64,000 nucleotides of DNA from Methylopila sp. 73B. Its GTDB lineage: Bacteria > Pseudomonadota > Alphaproteobacteria > Rhizobiales > Methylopilaceae. The translations under genes and the position numbers were made by a program. The stretch covers positions 4,094,501 through 4,158,500 of the forward strand of contig NZ_JAFV01000001.1 of NCBI RefSeq assembly GCF_000526315.1, given 5' to 3'. The notes below the pieces were generated by a model. The model was not told the DNA's origin, searched no databases, and saw only the letters and a list, made by a program, of their open reading frames with translations. This document shows, piece by piece, positions 50,552 to 60,063 of this stretch; the stretch's first letter is position 1, and every line of letters starts with the position of its first letter.

Positions 50552-53320
50552 TTATCCTGTGGCGCCAAATCCGACTGCGATGCAGTTGATGGACAGAAGA
50601 AGCGCGGATTTCGCTTCCTCGCGCTTGAACTCGTCGGTTTCGCCGCGGTAGCGGCGAAGCAGTTCAACCTGCTCGTGGCTCACCTGGTTGATGACGGGCA
50701 GGCGCTCCGCCAGCCGTTCCCGGAAGGCGGGATAGCGGAACGCGATCTCGCCGCCGCCGGAAACGCGCAGCGCCATCTCGCAGGTGAGCGCGTACTCCTC
50801 CTCGATCATCCGGAAGATGTCCTCCCGGACCGCCTCGTTCGGCACGAGCCCGGAGTACTCGCGCGCGATCGAGAGATCGACCATGCGCAGCGTCTTCTCG
50901 ACCTCGTCGAGGATCAGCCGGAACGGCTTCGACTGTTCGAACATGCGCTTCAGCAGCGCCTCGCCTTCCTCGCCCCGGACGTCGATGAAGTTCTTGAGCG
51001 CCGAGCCGATGCCGTACCAGCCGGTGATGATGTGGCGGTTCTGGGCCCAGGCGAAGACCCACGGGATTGCGCGGAGATCGGAGAGCGAGCGCGCGCCGAA
51101 GCGGCGGGCGGGGCGCGAGCCGATGTTCAGCAGCGCGAGTTCGTCGAGCGGGCTTGCGTTCTGGAAGTACTCGACGAGGCCGGGATGGTTGATAAGGTTG
51201 CTGTAGACCGCGCGTGAGGCGCCCGACAGCGCCTCCATGGCGTCGTCGTACTCCGGCCGCGCCGCCGCGCGCTCCTTCTGCGAGCCAAGCACGTGCTGGA
51301 TCACCGCCGCGGCGGTGAGCTCCATCTGGTAGGCCGCGGTGCCGCGGTTCGAGTACTTGAACGAGACCACCTCGCCCTGGTCCGTCACGCGGTACTGCCG
51401 GCGGATGGAGCCGGGCGGCTGGGCCGCGATCGCGCGCGCGGTCGGCGCGCCGCCACGGGAGACCGAACCGCCGCGGCCGTGGAAGAACGCGATTGGCACG
51501 CCCGCCTGCTCGCCGACCTCGGTGAGCTTGGCCTGCGCCTTGTACAGCTCCCAGTTCGAGGCGAAGTAGCCGCCGTCCTTGTTGCTGTCGGAGTAGCCGA
51601 TCATCACCTCGTGGTAGCCGCCCTGCCACCGCACGGACCGGCGCACCAGCGGGATCGACAACAGCTCCTTCATGATCGCCGGCGCGGCGCGAAGGTCCTC
51701 GATCGTCTCGAACAGCGGGACGATGGGCAACTGGCAGATCTCGACGCCGGGGCTGTCGAGGTAGATTCGTGCTTCTTTGGCGAGAACGTAGACGCCGAGG
51801 ATGTCGTTCACGGAGCGCGTCATCGACAGGACGAAGCAGCCGACGGCCTCGCGGTCGAGCTCCGTGCGCATCTCGGCGACCAGCGCGAAGGTCGCAAGCG
51901 TTTCGCGCGACTCCTCGGACAGCCCGTCCAGCCGGCGCGGCGTCGAGCGCGGCTTGGACAGCTCCGAGGTCAGCCAGGCGCGCCACTCGCGGGACTCGAC
52001 GTCCGGGGCCTGATCGGCGGACTGGCCCTCGATCGCGGCCCACATCTCCCGCAGCGTGTTGGTCGTGCGGGTGGAGTTCTCACGCACGTCGAGATGGACG
52101 GTCGAAAAGCGGAACAGCTCGACCATCCGGCGCACCGGGCGGACCTGGTTGACGGCGAGCGAACGGCAGCCGGCCTCGACGAGACCCTGTTCGAGAGCCT
52201 TGAGGTCGTTGATCAACTCGTCGGCGTCGACATAGAACGGGCCCGGCAGAATGACGGGCTCCTCCTTGTTGCGCTCGATGGTGGCGTCGAGCTTCCGCAG
52301 AATGCAGGTCTGAAACTGCCGGAAGTGCTCGCCGGGATTGCGCGCCTCGATCGCCTGTCCGTCGCCGCTGGCGGCGAGCCGGGCGGTGAGCTCCTTGCGG
52401 AACGAGATCGGGGTCGGCAGCGATCGTTCGGTGATCGACAGCAGCTTGCCGAGATCGACGATGCGGGTGCGGAAGCGCCGCATCGAGGCGCGGCCGTTGC
52501 GCTTGAGGGTCGTCCGGGTGACCGCGGAGGTCACGAACGGGTTGCCGTCCCGGTCGCCGCCGATCCACGAGCCGAACTGGAAGAACGCCGGCACCTCGAA
52601 GGTCTCGTCCGGGTAGTATTCGGCGAGCGAGGCTTCGAGCGAATCCAGCACCTCCGGCAGCGTGTCGAACAGCGATTCGTCGAAGAAGTGCAGGCCCCAC
52701 GAGACCTCGCGCACGACCGTCGCCTTTTCGAGCTGAAGCTCGCCCGTCATCCAGATCAGCTCGATCTGGTCGCGCAGGTCGGCGATCAGCGCGACGCGCT
52801 CGCGCTCGGTCCAGCGCGGCAGCTCGAGCTCGCGCAGGTCGAGATAGATGCGCCGGAGCTTCTCCAGCACCGTCACGCGCTTCGCTTCGGTGGGATGCGC
52901 GGTGAGGGTGGGGCGGATGCGCAGCTCGCGCAGCAGCGTGTGGATCTCGGACGGCTTCACCCCCGCCGCGACGGCGTCGGCGAGGACGCTCGAGAAGGTG
53001 CCCTTGACCTCCGCGCGCCCGAGCGTCCGCTCGGCGTGGCGGCGGCGCCGCATCGCCGTGTTCTCCTCCACGATCGACAGCAGACGGAACCAGATGCCCT
53101 GCACCTGAAGCGCCCGGCCCATCAGCTCCGGGCTGAGGCCCGCGATGTCGGTCTCGCCCTTCAGCACGCCCTCGAGCTCCGGCTGGTGCCGGCGACAGAC
53201 GTCGAGCAGCGACTGGAACAGGATCTCGGTCGCGATGTCCGGCTCGGTGCCGGTGATCATCGGAGCGGCGAAGCCGGCGTCGGGCGTTACGCGGGGAGCA
53301 AGTTGAACGATCGAGGTCAT
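50552..53320 (-). CDS. ppc: Phosphoenolpyruvate carboxylase
   Basis: This enzyme fixes CO2 (as bicarbonate) onto PEP to give oxaloacetate, feeding malate to the serine cycle. In 922 residues, TLTAHPTEAKRVTVLEKLRR carries the first catalytic histidine; IGYSDSNKDGGYFASNWELY and FFHGRGGSVSRGGAPTARAI are the other active-site blocks. NQVSHEQVELLRRYRGE is near the C-terminus. The ATG at 53320 is used; a GTG 4 codons upstream is also possible. It stands between mtkB and mclA as in Methylorubrum extorquens. Confidence 0.97.
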   Translation of the reverse strand: MTSIVQLAPRVTPDAGFAAPMITGTEPDIATEILFQSLLDVCRRHQPELEGVLKGETDIAGLSPELMGRALQVQGIWFRLLSIVEENTAMRRRRHAERTLGRAEVKGTFSSVLADAVAAGVKPSEIHTLLRELRIRPTLTAHPTEAKRVTVLEKLRRIYLDLRELELPRWTERERVALIADLRDQIELIWMTGELQLEKATVVREVSWGLHFFDESLFDTLPEVLDSLEASLAEYYPDETFEVPAFFQFGSWIGGDRDGNPFVTSAVTRTTLKRNGRASMRRFRTRIVDLGKLLSITERSLPTPISFRKELTARLAASGDGQAIEARNPGEHFRQFQTCILRKLDATIERNKEEPVILPGPFYVDADELINDLKALEQGLVEAGCRSLAVNQVRPVRRMVELFRFSTVHLDVRENSTRTTNTLREMWAAIEGQSADQAPDVESREWRAWLTSELSKPRSTPRRLDGLSEESRETLATFALVAEMRTELDREAVGCFVLSMTRSVNDILGVYVLAKEARIYLDSPGVEICQLPIVPLFETIEDLRAAPAIMKELLSIPLVRRSVRWQGGYHEVMIGYSDSNKDGGYFASNWELYKAQAKLTEVGEQAGVPIAFFHGRGGSVSRGGAPTARAIAAQPPGSIRRQYRVTDQGEVVSFKYSNRGTAAYQMELTAAAVIQHVLGSQKERAAARPEYDDAMEALSGASRAVYSNLINHPGLVEYFQNASPLDELALLNIGSRPARRFGARSLSDLRAIPWVFAWAQNRHIITGWYGIGSALKNFIDVRGEEGEALLKRMFEQSKPFRLILDEVEKTLRMVDLSIAREYSGLVPNEAVREDIFRMIEEEYALTCEMALRVSGGGEIAFRYPAFRERLAERLPVINQVSHEQVELLRRYRGETDEFKREEAKSALLLSINCIAVGFGATG

Positions 53321-53422
53321 CGCGAGGTCCACTTCTACCGACGTGCGGAGGCGCGCCGTCTTTGGAGACGGATGACGGCCGGCGTTGGCGCTTATTGAGG
53401 CGCCGACGCCGGCTGCGGCGCG

Positions 53423-54322
53423 TCAGGCCGCGTTCTTGAGCTTCCCCAGGACCTCTGCAACCGTCGTGCCGAAGTCGCCGGGGGACGGAGCCACCGTCAG
53501 CCCGTAGGAGAGCATGATCTCGGCCTTCTCCGCCGCGCTGTCGCCCTGGGCCGAAATGATCGCGCCCGCGTGGCCCATCCGCCGGCCCTTGGGCGCCGTC
53601 AGGCCCGCCACGAAGCCGATCACGGGCTTCGTCATGTTGTCCTTGATCCAGGCCGAGGCCTCGGCCTCCTGCGGGCCGCCGATCTCGCCGATCATCAGCA
53701 CGGCGTCGGTTTCCGGATCCTGCTCGAACAGCGCGAGATGGTCGAGAAAGGACGAGCCGTTGATCGGGTCGCCGCCGATGCCCACCGAGGTCGAGATGCC
53801 GATGCCGAGCGCCATCATCTGCGACGCCGCCTCGTAGCCGAGCGTGCCCGAGCGCGAGATCACGCCGACGTTGCCCTTGAGGTAGATGTGGCCGGGCATG
53901 ATGCCGAGCATCGACTTGCCCGGCGAGATGATGCCGGCGCAGTTCGGGCCGACCACCATGGTCCGCCTGTCCTTCGGGTAGCGGCGCAGGTAGCGCTTCA
54001 CGCGCATCATGTCCTGGGCCGGGATGCCGTCGGTGATCGAGCACACGAGGGCGAGCCCCGCGTCGGCCGCCTCCATGATCGCGTCCGCCGCGAACGGCGG
54101 GGCGACGAAGGTGATCGAGGTGGTGGCGCCGGTCGCGGCCACCGCGTCCTTCACGGTGTTGAACACGGGGAGGCCGAGGTGCGTCTTGCCGCCCTTGCCG
54201 GGCGTCACGCCGCCGACGACGTTGGAGCCGTACTCGACCATCTCCTTGGTGTGGAAGGTGCCTTTGTCGCCCGTGATGCCCTGGACGATGATCGGGGTCT
54301 TCTCGTCGATGAGGATGCTCAT
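53423..54322 (-). CDS. mtkB: Malate-CoA ligase (malate thiokinase) alpha subunit
   Basis: This 299-residue subunit is homologous to SucD. GITGDKGTFHTKEMVEYGSN is the CoA-binding start; GPNCAGIISPGKSMLGIMPG and SRSGTLGYEAASQM follow; GHAGAIIS contains the phosphohistidine (H251). With MtkA it makes malyl-CoA from malate, CoA and ATP. Position between mtkA and ppc/mclA, not next to sdh/suc genes, makes malate the expected acid instead of succinate. It starts 12 bases after mtkA. Confidence 0.95.
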   Translation of the reverse strand: MSILIDEKTPIIVQGITGDKGTFHTKEMVEYGSNVVGGVTPGKGGKTHLGLPVFNTVKDAVAATGATTSITFVAPPFAADAIMEAADAGLALVCSITDGIPAQDMMRVKRYLRRYPKDRRTMVVGPNCAGIISPGKSMLGIMPGHIYLKGNVGVISRSGTLGYEAASQMMALGIGISTSVGIGGDPINGSSFLDHLALFEQDPETDAVLMIGEIGGPQEAEASAWIKDNMTKPVIGFVAGLTAPKGRRMGHAGAIISAQGDSAAEKAEIMLSYGLTVAPSPGDFGTTVAEVLGKLKNAA

Positions 54323-54334
54323 GATCGGGTCTCC

Positions 54335-55504
54335 TCAGGCCGCGGTCTTGTAGGCGGCGACGGCCTTCTGGGCGGCCTCCGACAGGGTGTCCGCGGCGAT
54401 CAGGTCGAGGCCGCTCTCCTCCAGGATCTTCTTGCCGGCCTCCACGTTGGTGCCGGCGAGGCGGACGATCAGCGGCACCTCGATCTTCACCTCCTTCGCG
54501 GCCTGGATCACGCCTTGCGCGACCCAGTCGCAGCGGTTGATGCCGGCGAAGATGTTGACCAGGATCGCCTTGACGTTCTTGTCCGAAAGCACGAGGCGGA
54601 ACGCGGTGGCGACGCGCTCGGGGCTCGCGCCGCCGCCGACGTCGAGGAAGTTCGCGGGGCTGCCGCCGGCGTGCTTGATCATGTCCATGGTCGCCATGGC
54701 GAGGCCCGCCCCGTTGACGATGCAGCCGATCTCGCCGTCGAGCCCGATGTAGTTGAGGTTGTGCTCGGCCGCCTGCGCCTCGCGCGGGTCGCTCTGCGAA
54801 GGGTCGTGCATGTCCGCGACGTTGTGACGACGGAACAGCGCGTTGTCGTCGAACGACATCTTGGCGTCGAGCGCGAGCACGCGGTCGTCGCGGGTCACGA
54901 CGAGCGGGTTGATCTCGAGCATCACGCCGTCGGTGTCGCGGAAGGCGCGGTACGCGCTCATGATAAGGCGGACGGCGGCCGCGACCTGCCGGATGTTGAG
55001 CCCCAGCCGGAACGCGAGCTCGCGCGCCTCGAACTGCTGCAGGCCGACCGCGGGCTCGACGACGATCTGGATCAGCGCCTCGGGGTCGTTCTGGGCGATC
55101 TCCTCGATCTCCATGCCGCCGTGCGTGGAGGCGATGACGACCACGCGCTCGGCCTTACGGTCCAGCACGAAGCCGAGATAGAGTTCGCGCTCGAAGGGGT
55201 CGGCGACCTCGACGTAGACGCGCTGCACCGGCTTGCCCTCGGGCCCAGTCTGGGCCGTGACGAGGCGCTTGCCGAGCATGGACTTCGCCGCGTCGCGCAC
55301 CTCGTTGTAGGTGCGGCAGAGCTTGACGCCGCCGGCCTTGCCGCGGGCGCCGGCGTGGATCTGGGCCTTGACGGCCCAGAACGACCCGCCGAGTTCGGTG
55401 GCGGCGTAGACCGCCTGGTCGGGGCTGAACGCCACCGCCCCCTTGGGGACGGCGACGCCGAAACTCGCGAGCAGTTCTTTAGCTTGGTATTCGTGAACGT
55501 CCAT
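54335..55504 (-). CDS. mtkA: Malate-CoA ligase (malate thiokinase) beta subunit
   Basis: This 389-residue ATP-grasp protein is homologous to Suc[21 protein letters not shown] is the N-terminus; [20 protein letters not shown] and the C-terminal [20 protein letters not shown] plus [20 protein letters not shown] are the nucleotide and CoA-ligase regions. It pairs with MtkB. ATG 55504 has GGGAGGG upstream. The gene order fchA-mtkA-mtkB identifies it as the methylotrophy isozyme. Confidence 0.95.
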   Translation of the reverse strand: MDVHEYQAKELLASFGVAVPKGAVAFSPDQAVYAATELGGSFWAVKAQIHAGARGKAGGVKLCRTYNEVRDAAKSMLGKRLVTAQTGPEGKPVQRVYVEVADPFERELYLGFVLDRKAERVVVIASTHGGMEIEEIAQNDPEALIQIVVEPAVGLQQFEARELAFRLGLNIRQVAAAVRLIMSAYRAFRDTDGVMLEINPLVVTRDDRVLALDAKMSFDDNALFRRHNVADMHDPSQSDPREAQAAEHNLNYIGLDGEIGCIVNGAGLAMATMDMIKHAGGSPANFLDVGGGASPERVATAFRLVLSDKNVKAILVNIFAGINRCDWVAQGVIQAAKEVKIEVPLIVRLAGTNVEAGKKILEESGLDLIAADTLSEAAQKAVAAYKTAA

Positions 55505-55556
55505 CACGACCCTCCCTTGCGTTTCAACGTACCGACGCGCGAGCTTTCGTGTGTGG

Positions 55557-56186
55557 TCAGCTCACCTTGTTCTTCACCACGTCGTACGTCTTCTTCGTGA
55601 GCGTCTCGGCTTCGCCGAGCAGCGTCTCGAGTTCCTGGATGCGGGCGTCCGCGAACTCCCGGTCCTTGATCGACTTGGCGTTCACCCGGACGTTGAGGGC
55701 GGCGCTCAGCAGGCCGGCGTAGGCCGACTGCACGGCGACGCCGGCGTCCGAGATCACGTTGAGGTTGCCCTTGTCGGCGGTGATCGCCGCGAGGTCGATC
55801 ACGTCGCGGCAGAGCCGCACCGCTTCAAGCGGCACGTCGGTCGCGACCTTGAGCGCGGCCTGGATCGTCTCGACGCGCGCGGCCTTCTCCTCGTCGGTCC
55901 CGCGCGGGAGCCCGTAGGCTCCCATCACGGCGTCGAAGGCCTTCACGTCGTCGTCGATCGCGTCCGTCAGCTGCGCGCGCAGCGCTTCCGAGCGGACGAG
56001 CACGTCCTTGAGCTCGGCCTCGACCTCGGCGTACTTCGGCTTGCCGACGGTGAGGTTGATCACCATCGACACCAGCGCGGCGCCGGTCGCGCCGTGGATC
56101 GCGGCCGCGCCGCCGCCGCCCGGCGTCGGAGCCTCGCTCGCGAGCTCGTCCAGGAAGACGCCGAGGGTCTGGTCCTTGGCGATCAT
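55557..56186 (-). CDS. fchA: Methenyl-tetrahydrofolate cyclohydrolase
   Basis: This 209-residue enzyme of the FTCD-C/Fch family interconverts methenyl- and formyl-H4F. The sequence [40 protein letters not shown] and [20 protein letters not shown] is characteristic. Its ATG overlaps the mtdA stop by 4 bases, so MtdA and Fch are made together for the H4F branch of C1 transfer. Confidence 0.95.
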   Translation of the reverse strand: MIAKDQTLGVFLDELASEAPTPGGGGAAAIHGATGAALVSMVINLTVGKPKYAEVEAELKDVLVRSEALRAQLTDAIDDDVKAFDAVMGAYGLPRGTDEEKAARVETIQAALKVATDVPLEAVRLCRDVIDLAAITADKGNLNVISDAGVAVQSAYAGLLSAALNVRVNAKSIKDREFADARIQELETLLGEAETLTKKTYDVVKNKVS

Positions 56187-57049
56187 GCCATTTCCTTTGC
56201 GAGCGCGTAGATCTCGTCCGCGTCGAAGGACTGGTCGGGCGCCTCGAACAGCTTGCCGATGAGCGTGCGGTGAAGCTTCAGCTTCAGGCCGCCGAGGCCG
56301 AGCGCGCCGAGCGCGAGCTTGCCGTGGCGCTCCTTGGCCTTGTCCATGGCGTCGATGCCGCCGATGCCGAGCGGGGGCTGGGCGTTGTAGTCGACCACGA
56401 TCTCGATCGAGGCCTCGGACTTCCAGACGTCCTCGGCCAGCAGCTCCAGCCCGATCGCGCCGGCGGAGAACACGAGGTTCGCGCCCGACACCGCCTTGGC
56501 GCGGTCGTCGCCGCTCTTCGCCTCGACCGCCTCAACCTTGACGCCGAAGCGCTTCTCGATGTTGTCGGCGGCCTTCTGCGCCTTGTCGAGCGCGCGCCCG
56601 ACGATCGCGACCGTCGCGCCTTCCTTGGCCAACATCGCGGCCGAGCGCATGCCGACCGGGCCGGTGCCTGCGAGGATAACAGCCCGCTTGCCCTTCACGT
56701 CGCCGCCGAGCGCCTTCACCGCGAGCGCGACGCCGGCCGCCGCCGTCGTGTTCGATCCGTTCGAGTCGAGCATGGTGGAGACGCGGAACGGGCCGAAGAA
56801 GCGCTTCTGGACGGCGTCGTAAACCGCCTCGCCGGCCGCCATGTCGCCGCCGCCGACGAAGATCGCCGTCGACTTCTTCTCGGAGCCGCCGCGCGTGTAA
56901 ATCGTGCCGTCGACATAGGCGCCGACGTTGTCCGGCGTCACATTGCCGTAGCCGGTGATGTGGTCGGCGCCGCCGTCATAGCCCACGACGACGTCGAAGA
57001 CGCTCGGGGTCGGGTCGGTGTCGAACTGAAACAGCAGTTTCTTGGTCAT
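56183..57049 (-). CDS. mtdA: NADP-dependent methylene-H4F/H4MPT dehydrogenase
   Basis: This 288-residue enzyme links methylene- and methenyl-pterin C1 units with NADP(H). MTKKLLFQFDTDPTPSVFDV is the N-terminus; GGADHITGYGNVTPDNVGAY and DGTIYTRGGSEKKSTAIFVG are substrate-site blocks; the Rossmann motif is VILAGTGPVGMRSAAMLAKE. ATG 57049 has AGGGAAG upstream. It follows hprA with a 208-base gap filled by a large inverted repeat. Confidence 0.95.
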   Translation of the reverse strand: MTKKLLFQFDTDPTPSVFDVVVGYDGGADHITGYGNVTPDNVGAYVDGTIYTRGGSEKKSTAIFVGGGDMAAGEAVYDAVQKRFFGPFRVSTMLDSNGSNTTAAAGVALAVKALGGDVKGKRAVILAGTGPVGMRSAAMLAKEGATVAIVGRALDKAQKAADNIEKRFGVKVEAVEAKSGDDRAKAVSGANLVFSAGAIGLELLAEDVWKSEASIEIVVDYNAQPPLGIGGIDAMDKAKERHGKLALGALGLGGLKLKLHRTLIGKLFEAPDQSFDADEIYALAKEMA

Positions 57050-57109
57050 GGTCTTCCCTGTCACCCTCTTTGGGGCTGATCTTTTAAAGAGCCGCTTGGG
57101 GCGCCGTTG

Positions 57110-57234
57110 TGCGTGCTTCGAGACGCCCGCTTCGCGGGCTCCTCAGCATGAGGACGCTGGAGAATGCTGAAGCGGAAACGGTCCTCATGCTGAGGAGACT
57201 TGGCCGATCAGGCCAAGGCGTCTCGAAGCATGCA
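57110..57234. repeat. Long inverted repeat (dispersed REP-like element), copy 2, inside the serine-cycle operon
   Basis: The left arm starting TGCGTGCTTCGAGACGCCCG and including GGCTCCTCAGCATGAGGAC (57110-57155) is mirrored by 57181-57234 (GTCCTCATGCTGAGGAG then GGCGTCTCGAAGCATGCA). It is the same family as 8678-8824. In the mRNA it would form a long hairpin between the hprA stop and the mtdA start. Confidence 0.85.
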
Positions 57235-57257
57235 GAACGTGTCCGCCAACTCTCCTT

Positions 57258-58199
57258 TTACTCGACGACGTTCGACGGCTTGCCCGCGACGAAGTTCTCG
57301 ACGTTGTCGATCAGCTGGTCCGCCAGGATCTGCATGGCCTGCTTCGACGCCCACGCCACATGCGGGGTGACGATGAGGTTCGGCAGGTCGGCGTCGCACA
57401 GGATGTTGCCGTCCTTCGGGGGCTCCTGCGCCACCACGTCGAAGCCCGCGCCGCCGATCTCGCCGGACTTCAGCGCCTCGAGCAGGGCCGCCTCGTCCAC
57501 CAGCCCGCCGCGGGCGGTGTTGATGAGGATGGCGCTGTTCTTCATCTTCTTGAACTGCTCCGCCCCGAACAGGTTCTTGGTGTCGGGCGTGAGCGGCACG
57601 TGAATCGTGATGATGTCCGACTGGGTCAGCACGGTCTCGAAGTCGACCAGGCCGTCCTGCGGGAAGACGTCGTAGGGCAGGATCTTCATGCCGAGCGCTT
57701 CCGCCCGCTTGCCGATCGACTTGCCGAGGGCGCCGTAGCCGACGATGCCGAGCGTGGAGCCGGCGACGTCGTAGATCGGATAGTCGAAGTAGCAGAACTG
57801 CTGCGACTTGTTCCAGTCGCCGCGCTTCACCGAGTTGGCGTAGGGCACGATCGCGCGTCGCAGCGCGAAGATCAGGCCGATCACGTGCTCGGGCACGGTG
57901 TTGAAGGCGTAGTTCCGGATGTTCGAAACGACGATGCCCTGGGCCTTGGCCTGGGCCTTGTCGACCACGTCGGTGCCGGTGGCGGCGACGGCGATCAGTT
58001 TGAGCTTCGGCAGTTGCTTCAGCACGTCGGCCCGCATCGGCACCTTGTTGATCAGGGCGATGTCGGCGTCCTTCAGGCGCTCGACGATCTCGTCAGGCGT
58101 CCAGGTCGACTGGTATTCGACGTACTCATGCGGAAAGCTCGGCGCACGGACGTTGGCGTCGAGGCTTTCGCGGTCCAGAAAGACGATCTTGTGCGTCAT
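57258..58199 (-). CDS. hprA: Hydroxypyruvate reductase (NAD(P)H-dependent)
   Basis: This D-2-hydroxyacid dehydrogenase of 313 residues reduces hydroxypyruvate to D-glycerate. The nucleotide loop is GIVGYGALGKSIGKRAEALG; NTARGGLVDEAALLEAL holds the catalytic arginine region, and TPHVAWASKQAMQIL holds the histidine. The N-terminal half (TGTDVVDKAQAKAQGIVVSN) is the substrate domain. It is the second gene of the serine-cycle run, after sgaA. Confidence 0.95.
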   Translation of the reverse strand: MTHKIVFLDRESLDANVRAPSFPHEYVEYQSTWTPDEIVERLKDADIALINKVPMRADVLKQLPKLKLIAVAATGTDVVDKAQAKAQGIVVSNIRNYAFNTVPEHVIGLIFALRRAIVPYANSVKRGDWNKSQQFCYFDYPIYDVAGSTLGIVGYGALGKSIGKRAEALGMKILPYDVFPQDGLVDFETVLTQSDIITIHVPLTPDTKNLFGAEQFKKMKNSAILINTARGGLVDEAALLEALKSGEIGGAGFDVVAQEPPKDGNILCDADLPNLIVTPHVAWASKQAMQILADQLIDNVENFVAGKPSNVVE

Positions 58200-58321
58200 T
58201 GCGCTCCCCTTGCGCCGGTCCGCGCGGGAGCGTTCCCCCGTCGGGACTCGGGCGTTTTTGACCGTGGCAGAATGACGACCGGGCGCGCTCTGTCCAGCGC
58301 GCCCGGTCGCTTCACGTCAGG

Positions 58322-59530
58322 TCAGGCCGCCTTGGGAGCCGCGGCCTGGGCCTCGATCGGATTGTCGCGCAGGTAGTCCTGCGCGGCGCCGACGCCGGAG
58401 CCGGCCTTGATCTTCACGCCGTTGTCGAGCATCGACATTTCCGCGCCCGCGATCGCGCCCAGCAGCATGAGCTCGTTCAGGTCGCCGATGTGGCCGATGC
58501 GGAAGACGCGGCCCGCCACCTTCGAAAGGCCCGCGCCGAGCGCCAGGTTGTAGCGGTCATAGGCATGGCGGATGATCTTCGCCGCGTCGATGCCTTCGGG
58601 AGCGAGAATCGCCGACACGGTGTCGGAGTGCCAGCGCGGCGACTTTGCGCAGAGCTTGAGGCCCCACGCGTCGACGGCCTTGCGGGTGGCTTCGGCCAGC
58701 ACGTGATGGCGGCGGAAGATCTGCTCCAGGCCCTCGTCCTCGATGCACTGCAGCGACTCGCGCAGGCCGTGCAGCAGCGGGGTCGCCGGCGTGTAGGGGA
58801 AGTAGCCGGACGGGTTGGTGTTGATCTGGTCCTGGAAGTCGAAATAGACCTTGTTGAGCTTCGAGTTTTTCCGGAGGTTCAGCGCCTGCTGGCTGACGCA
58901 GACGAAGCCGAGGCCGGCCGGCAGCATCAGGCCCTTCTGCGAGCCGGAGACGGCGCAGTCGACCTTCCACTCGTCGAAGCGGAAGTCGATCGAGCCGAGG
59001 CCCGACACCGAGTCGACGAACAGCAGCGCCGGGTGCTTGGCGGCGTCCATCGCCTTGCGGATCGCGCCGATGTTCGAGGTCACGCCCGTGGCGGTCTCGT
59101 TGTGGACGACCATGACGGCCTTAATCTCATGCGCGGTGTCCGCGACGAGGGCCTCCTCGATCTTCTCCTCGTGGGCGCCGGTGCCCCACTCCTCTTCCTG
59201 GATCTGCACGTCCAGGCCGAGGCGCTGGGCCATGTCGGTCCACAGGTGCGAGAACTGGCCGAAGCGGGCCGTCAGCACCTTGTCGCCGGGGGCGAGCGTG
59301 TTGGTGAGCGCCGCTTCCCAGCCGCCGGTGCCGGACGACGGGAAGATGAAGACCTGGCCGTCCTTCGTCTTAAAGACCTTCTTCAGGCCCTCATAGAGCG
59401 GCTTGGTCAGCTCGGGAAAGATCGGCGAGCGGTGGTCTTCCTGCGACACGACCATCGCGCGGAGCACCCGCTCCGGGACGTTCGTCGGGCCGGGGACGAA
59501 CAGGAAGTTCTTGCCGGGGCGTCTCGCCAT
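58322..59530 (-). CDS. sgaA: Serine-glyoxylate aminotransferase
   Basis: This class V aminotransferase of 402 residues converts serine and glyoxylate to hydroxypyruvate and glycine. FVPGPTNVPERVLRAMVVSQ is the start region; VVHNETATGVTSNIGAIRKA and DSVSGLGSIDF lead to the PLP lysine K199 in SGSQKGLMLPAGLGF. It is the first gene of the serine-cycle operon, with AGGAGGAAAC directly before the ATG, one of the best ribosome sites in the window. Confidence 0.96.
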   Translation of the reverse strand: MARRPGKNFLFVPGPTNVPERVLRAMVVSQEDHRSPIFPELTKPLYEGLKKVFKTKDGQVFIFPSSGTGGWEAALTNTLAPGDKVLTARFGQFSHLWTDMAQRLGLDVQIQEEEWGTGAHEEKIEEALVADTAHEIKAVMVVHNETATGVTSNIGAIRKAMDAAKHPALLFVDSVSGLGSIDFRFDEWKVDCAVSGSQKGLMLPAGLGFVCVSQQALNLRKNSKLNKVYFDFQDQINTNPSGYFPYTPATPLLHGLRESLQCIEDEGLEQIFRRHHVLAEATRKAVDAWGLKLCAKSPRWHSDTVSAILAPEGIDAAKIIRHAYDRYNLALGAGLSKVAGRVFRIGHIGDLNELMLLGAIAGAEMSMLDNGVKIKAGSGVGAAQDYLRDNPIEAQAAAPKAA

Positions 59531-60063
59531 TGTTTCCTCCTAAGCGCATTGTTGGCGCGCAGAATAGAGATCAGAGTGAGAAAGAACTATGCGACAGCTG
59601 GTCACGTGGTCGTTTGGACGATGAAACTGCCGCATATTCTGGTGAATTCAGTCAACCTAGTGTTGTCATTCAGAAAAACTTCTAGGCTAACCGCTTGGTC
59701 GTAATCAGCGTTTACGGCGTACAAGCCGGAGGCGCTGAGCGCGCGCAAACGCCTCGGCGTCGCGCGGGCGCAAAACCGATGGCGCAAGATGCCCTTGAAT
59801 CTCTCCAAGGCACGATGCGACTTTCGGCGCACGCCCCCGCAGCAAGCGACGGTAAGCCATCCATATCTTGCGCTGGCATGCCAGGGAAGGCCGCTTCGCG
59901 GGCCGTTCCAACGATTTCGTCGCCGCAGTAATGCTATGATGTCGGAAGGAAATCGATTGATCGACGACGTCGATCGCGCCGCCGTCCGAAGATGTGTTGC
60001 GGGCGACGGCTCGCGGGCGCGCCGCGCGCGGCGTGACCGCCGCGCGGTTCTTACGAGTGGGGG
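59531..60063 (-). promoter_or_regulatory. Leader/promoter region of the serine-cycle operon; no gene seen
   Basis: About 530 bases without a convincing coding frame. The part 59540-59700 is unusually AT-rich and must hold the operon promoter. TTGACTGAATTC and several AT-rich steps are visible on the minus strand but no -35/-10 pair is good enough to call. In M. extorquens the LysR regulator QscR binds before sga; its gene is not in this window. The outer part near 60020 carries a strong GC hairpin behind the dehydrogenase gene. Confidence 0.5.

Noticed and set aside
51293-53398. 701-residue frame opposite ppc
   Set aside because: It is the antisense shadow of a clear PEP carboxylase with intact catalytic motifs.
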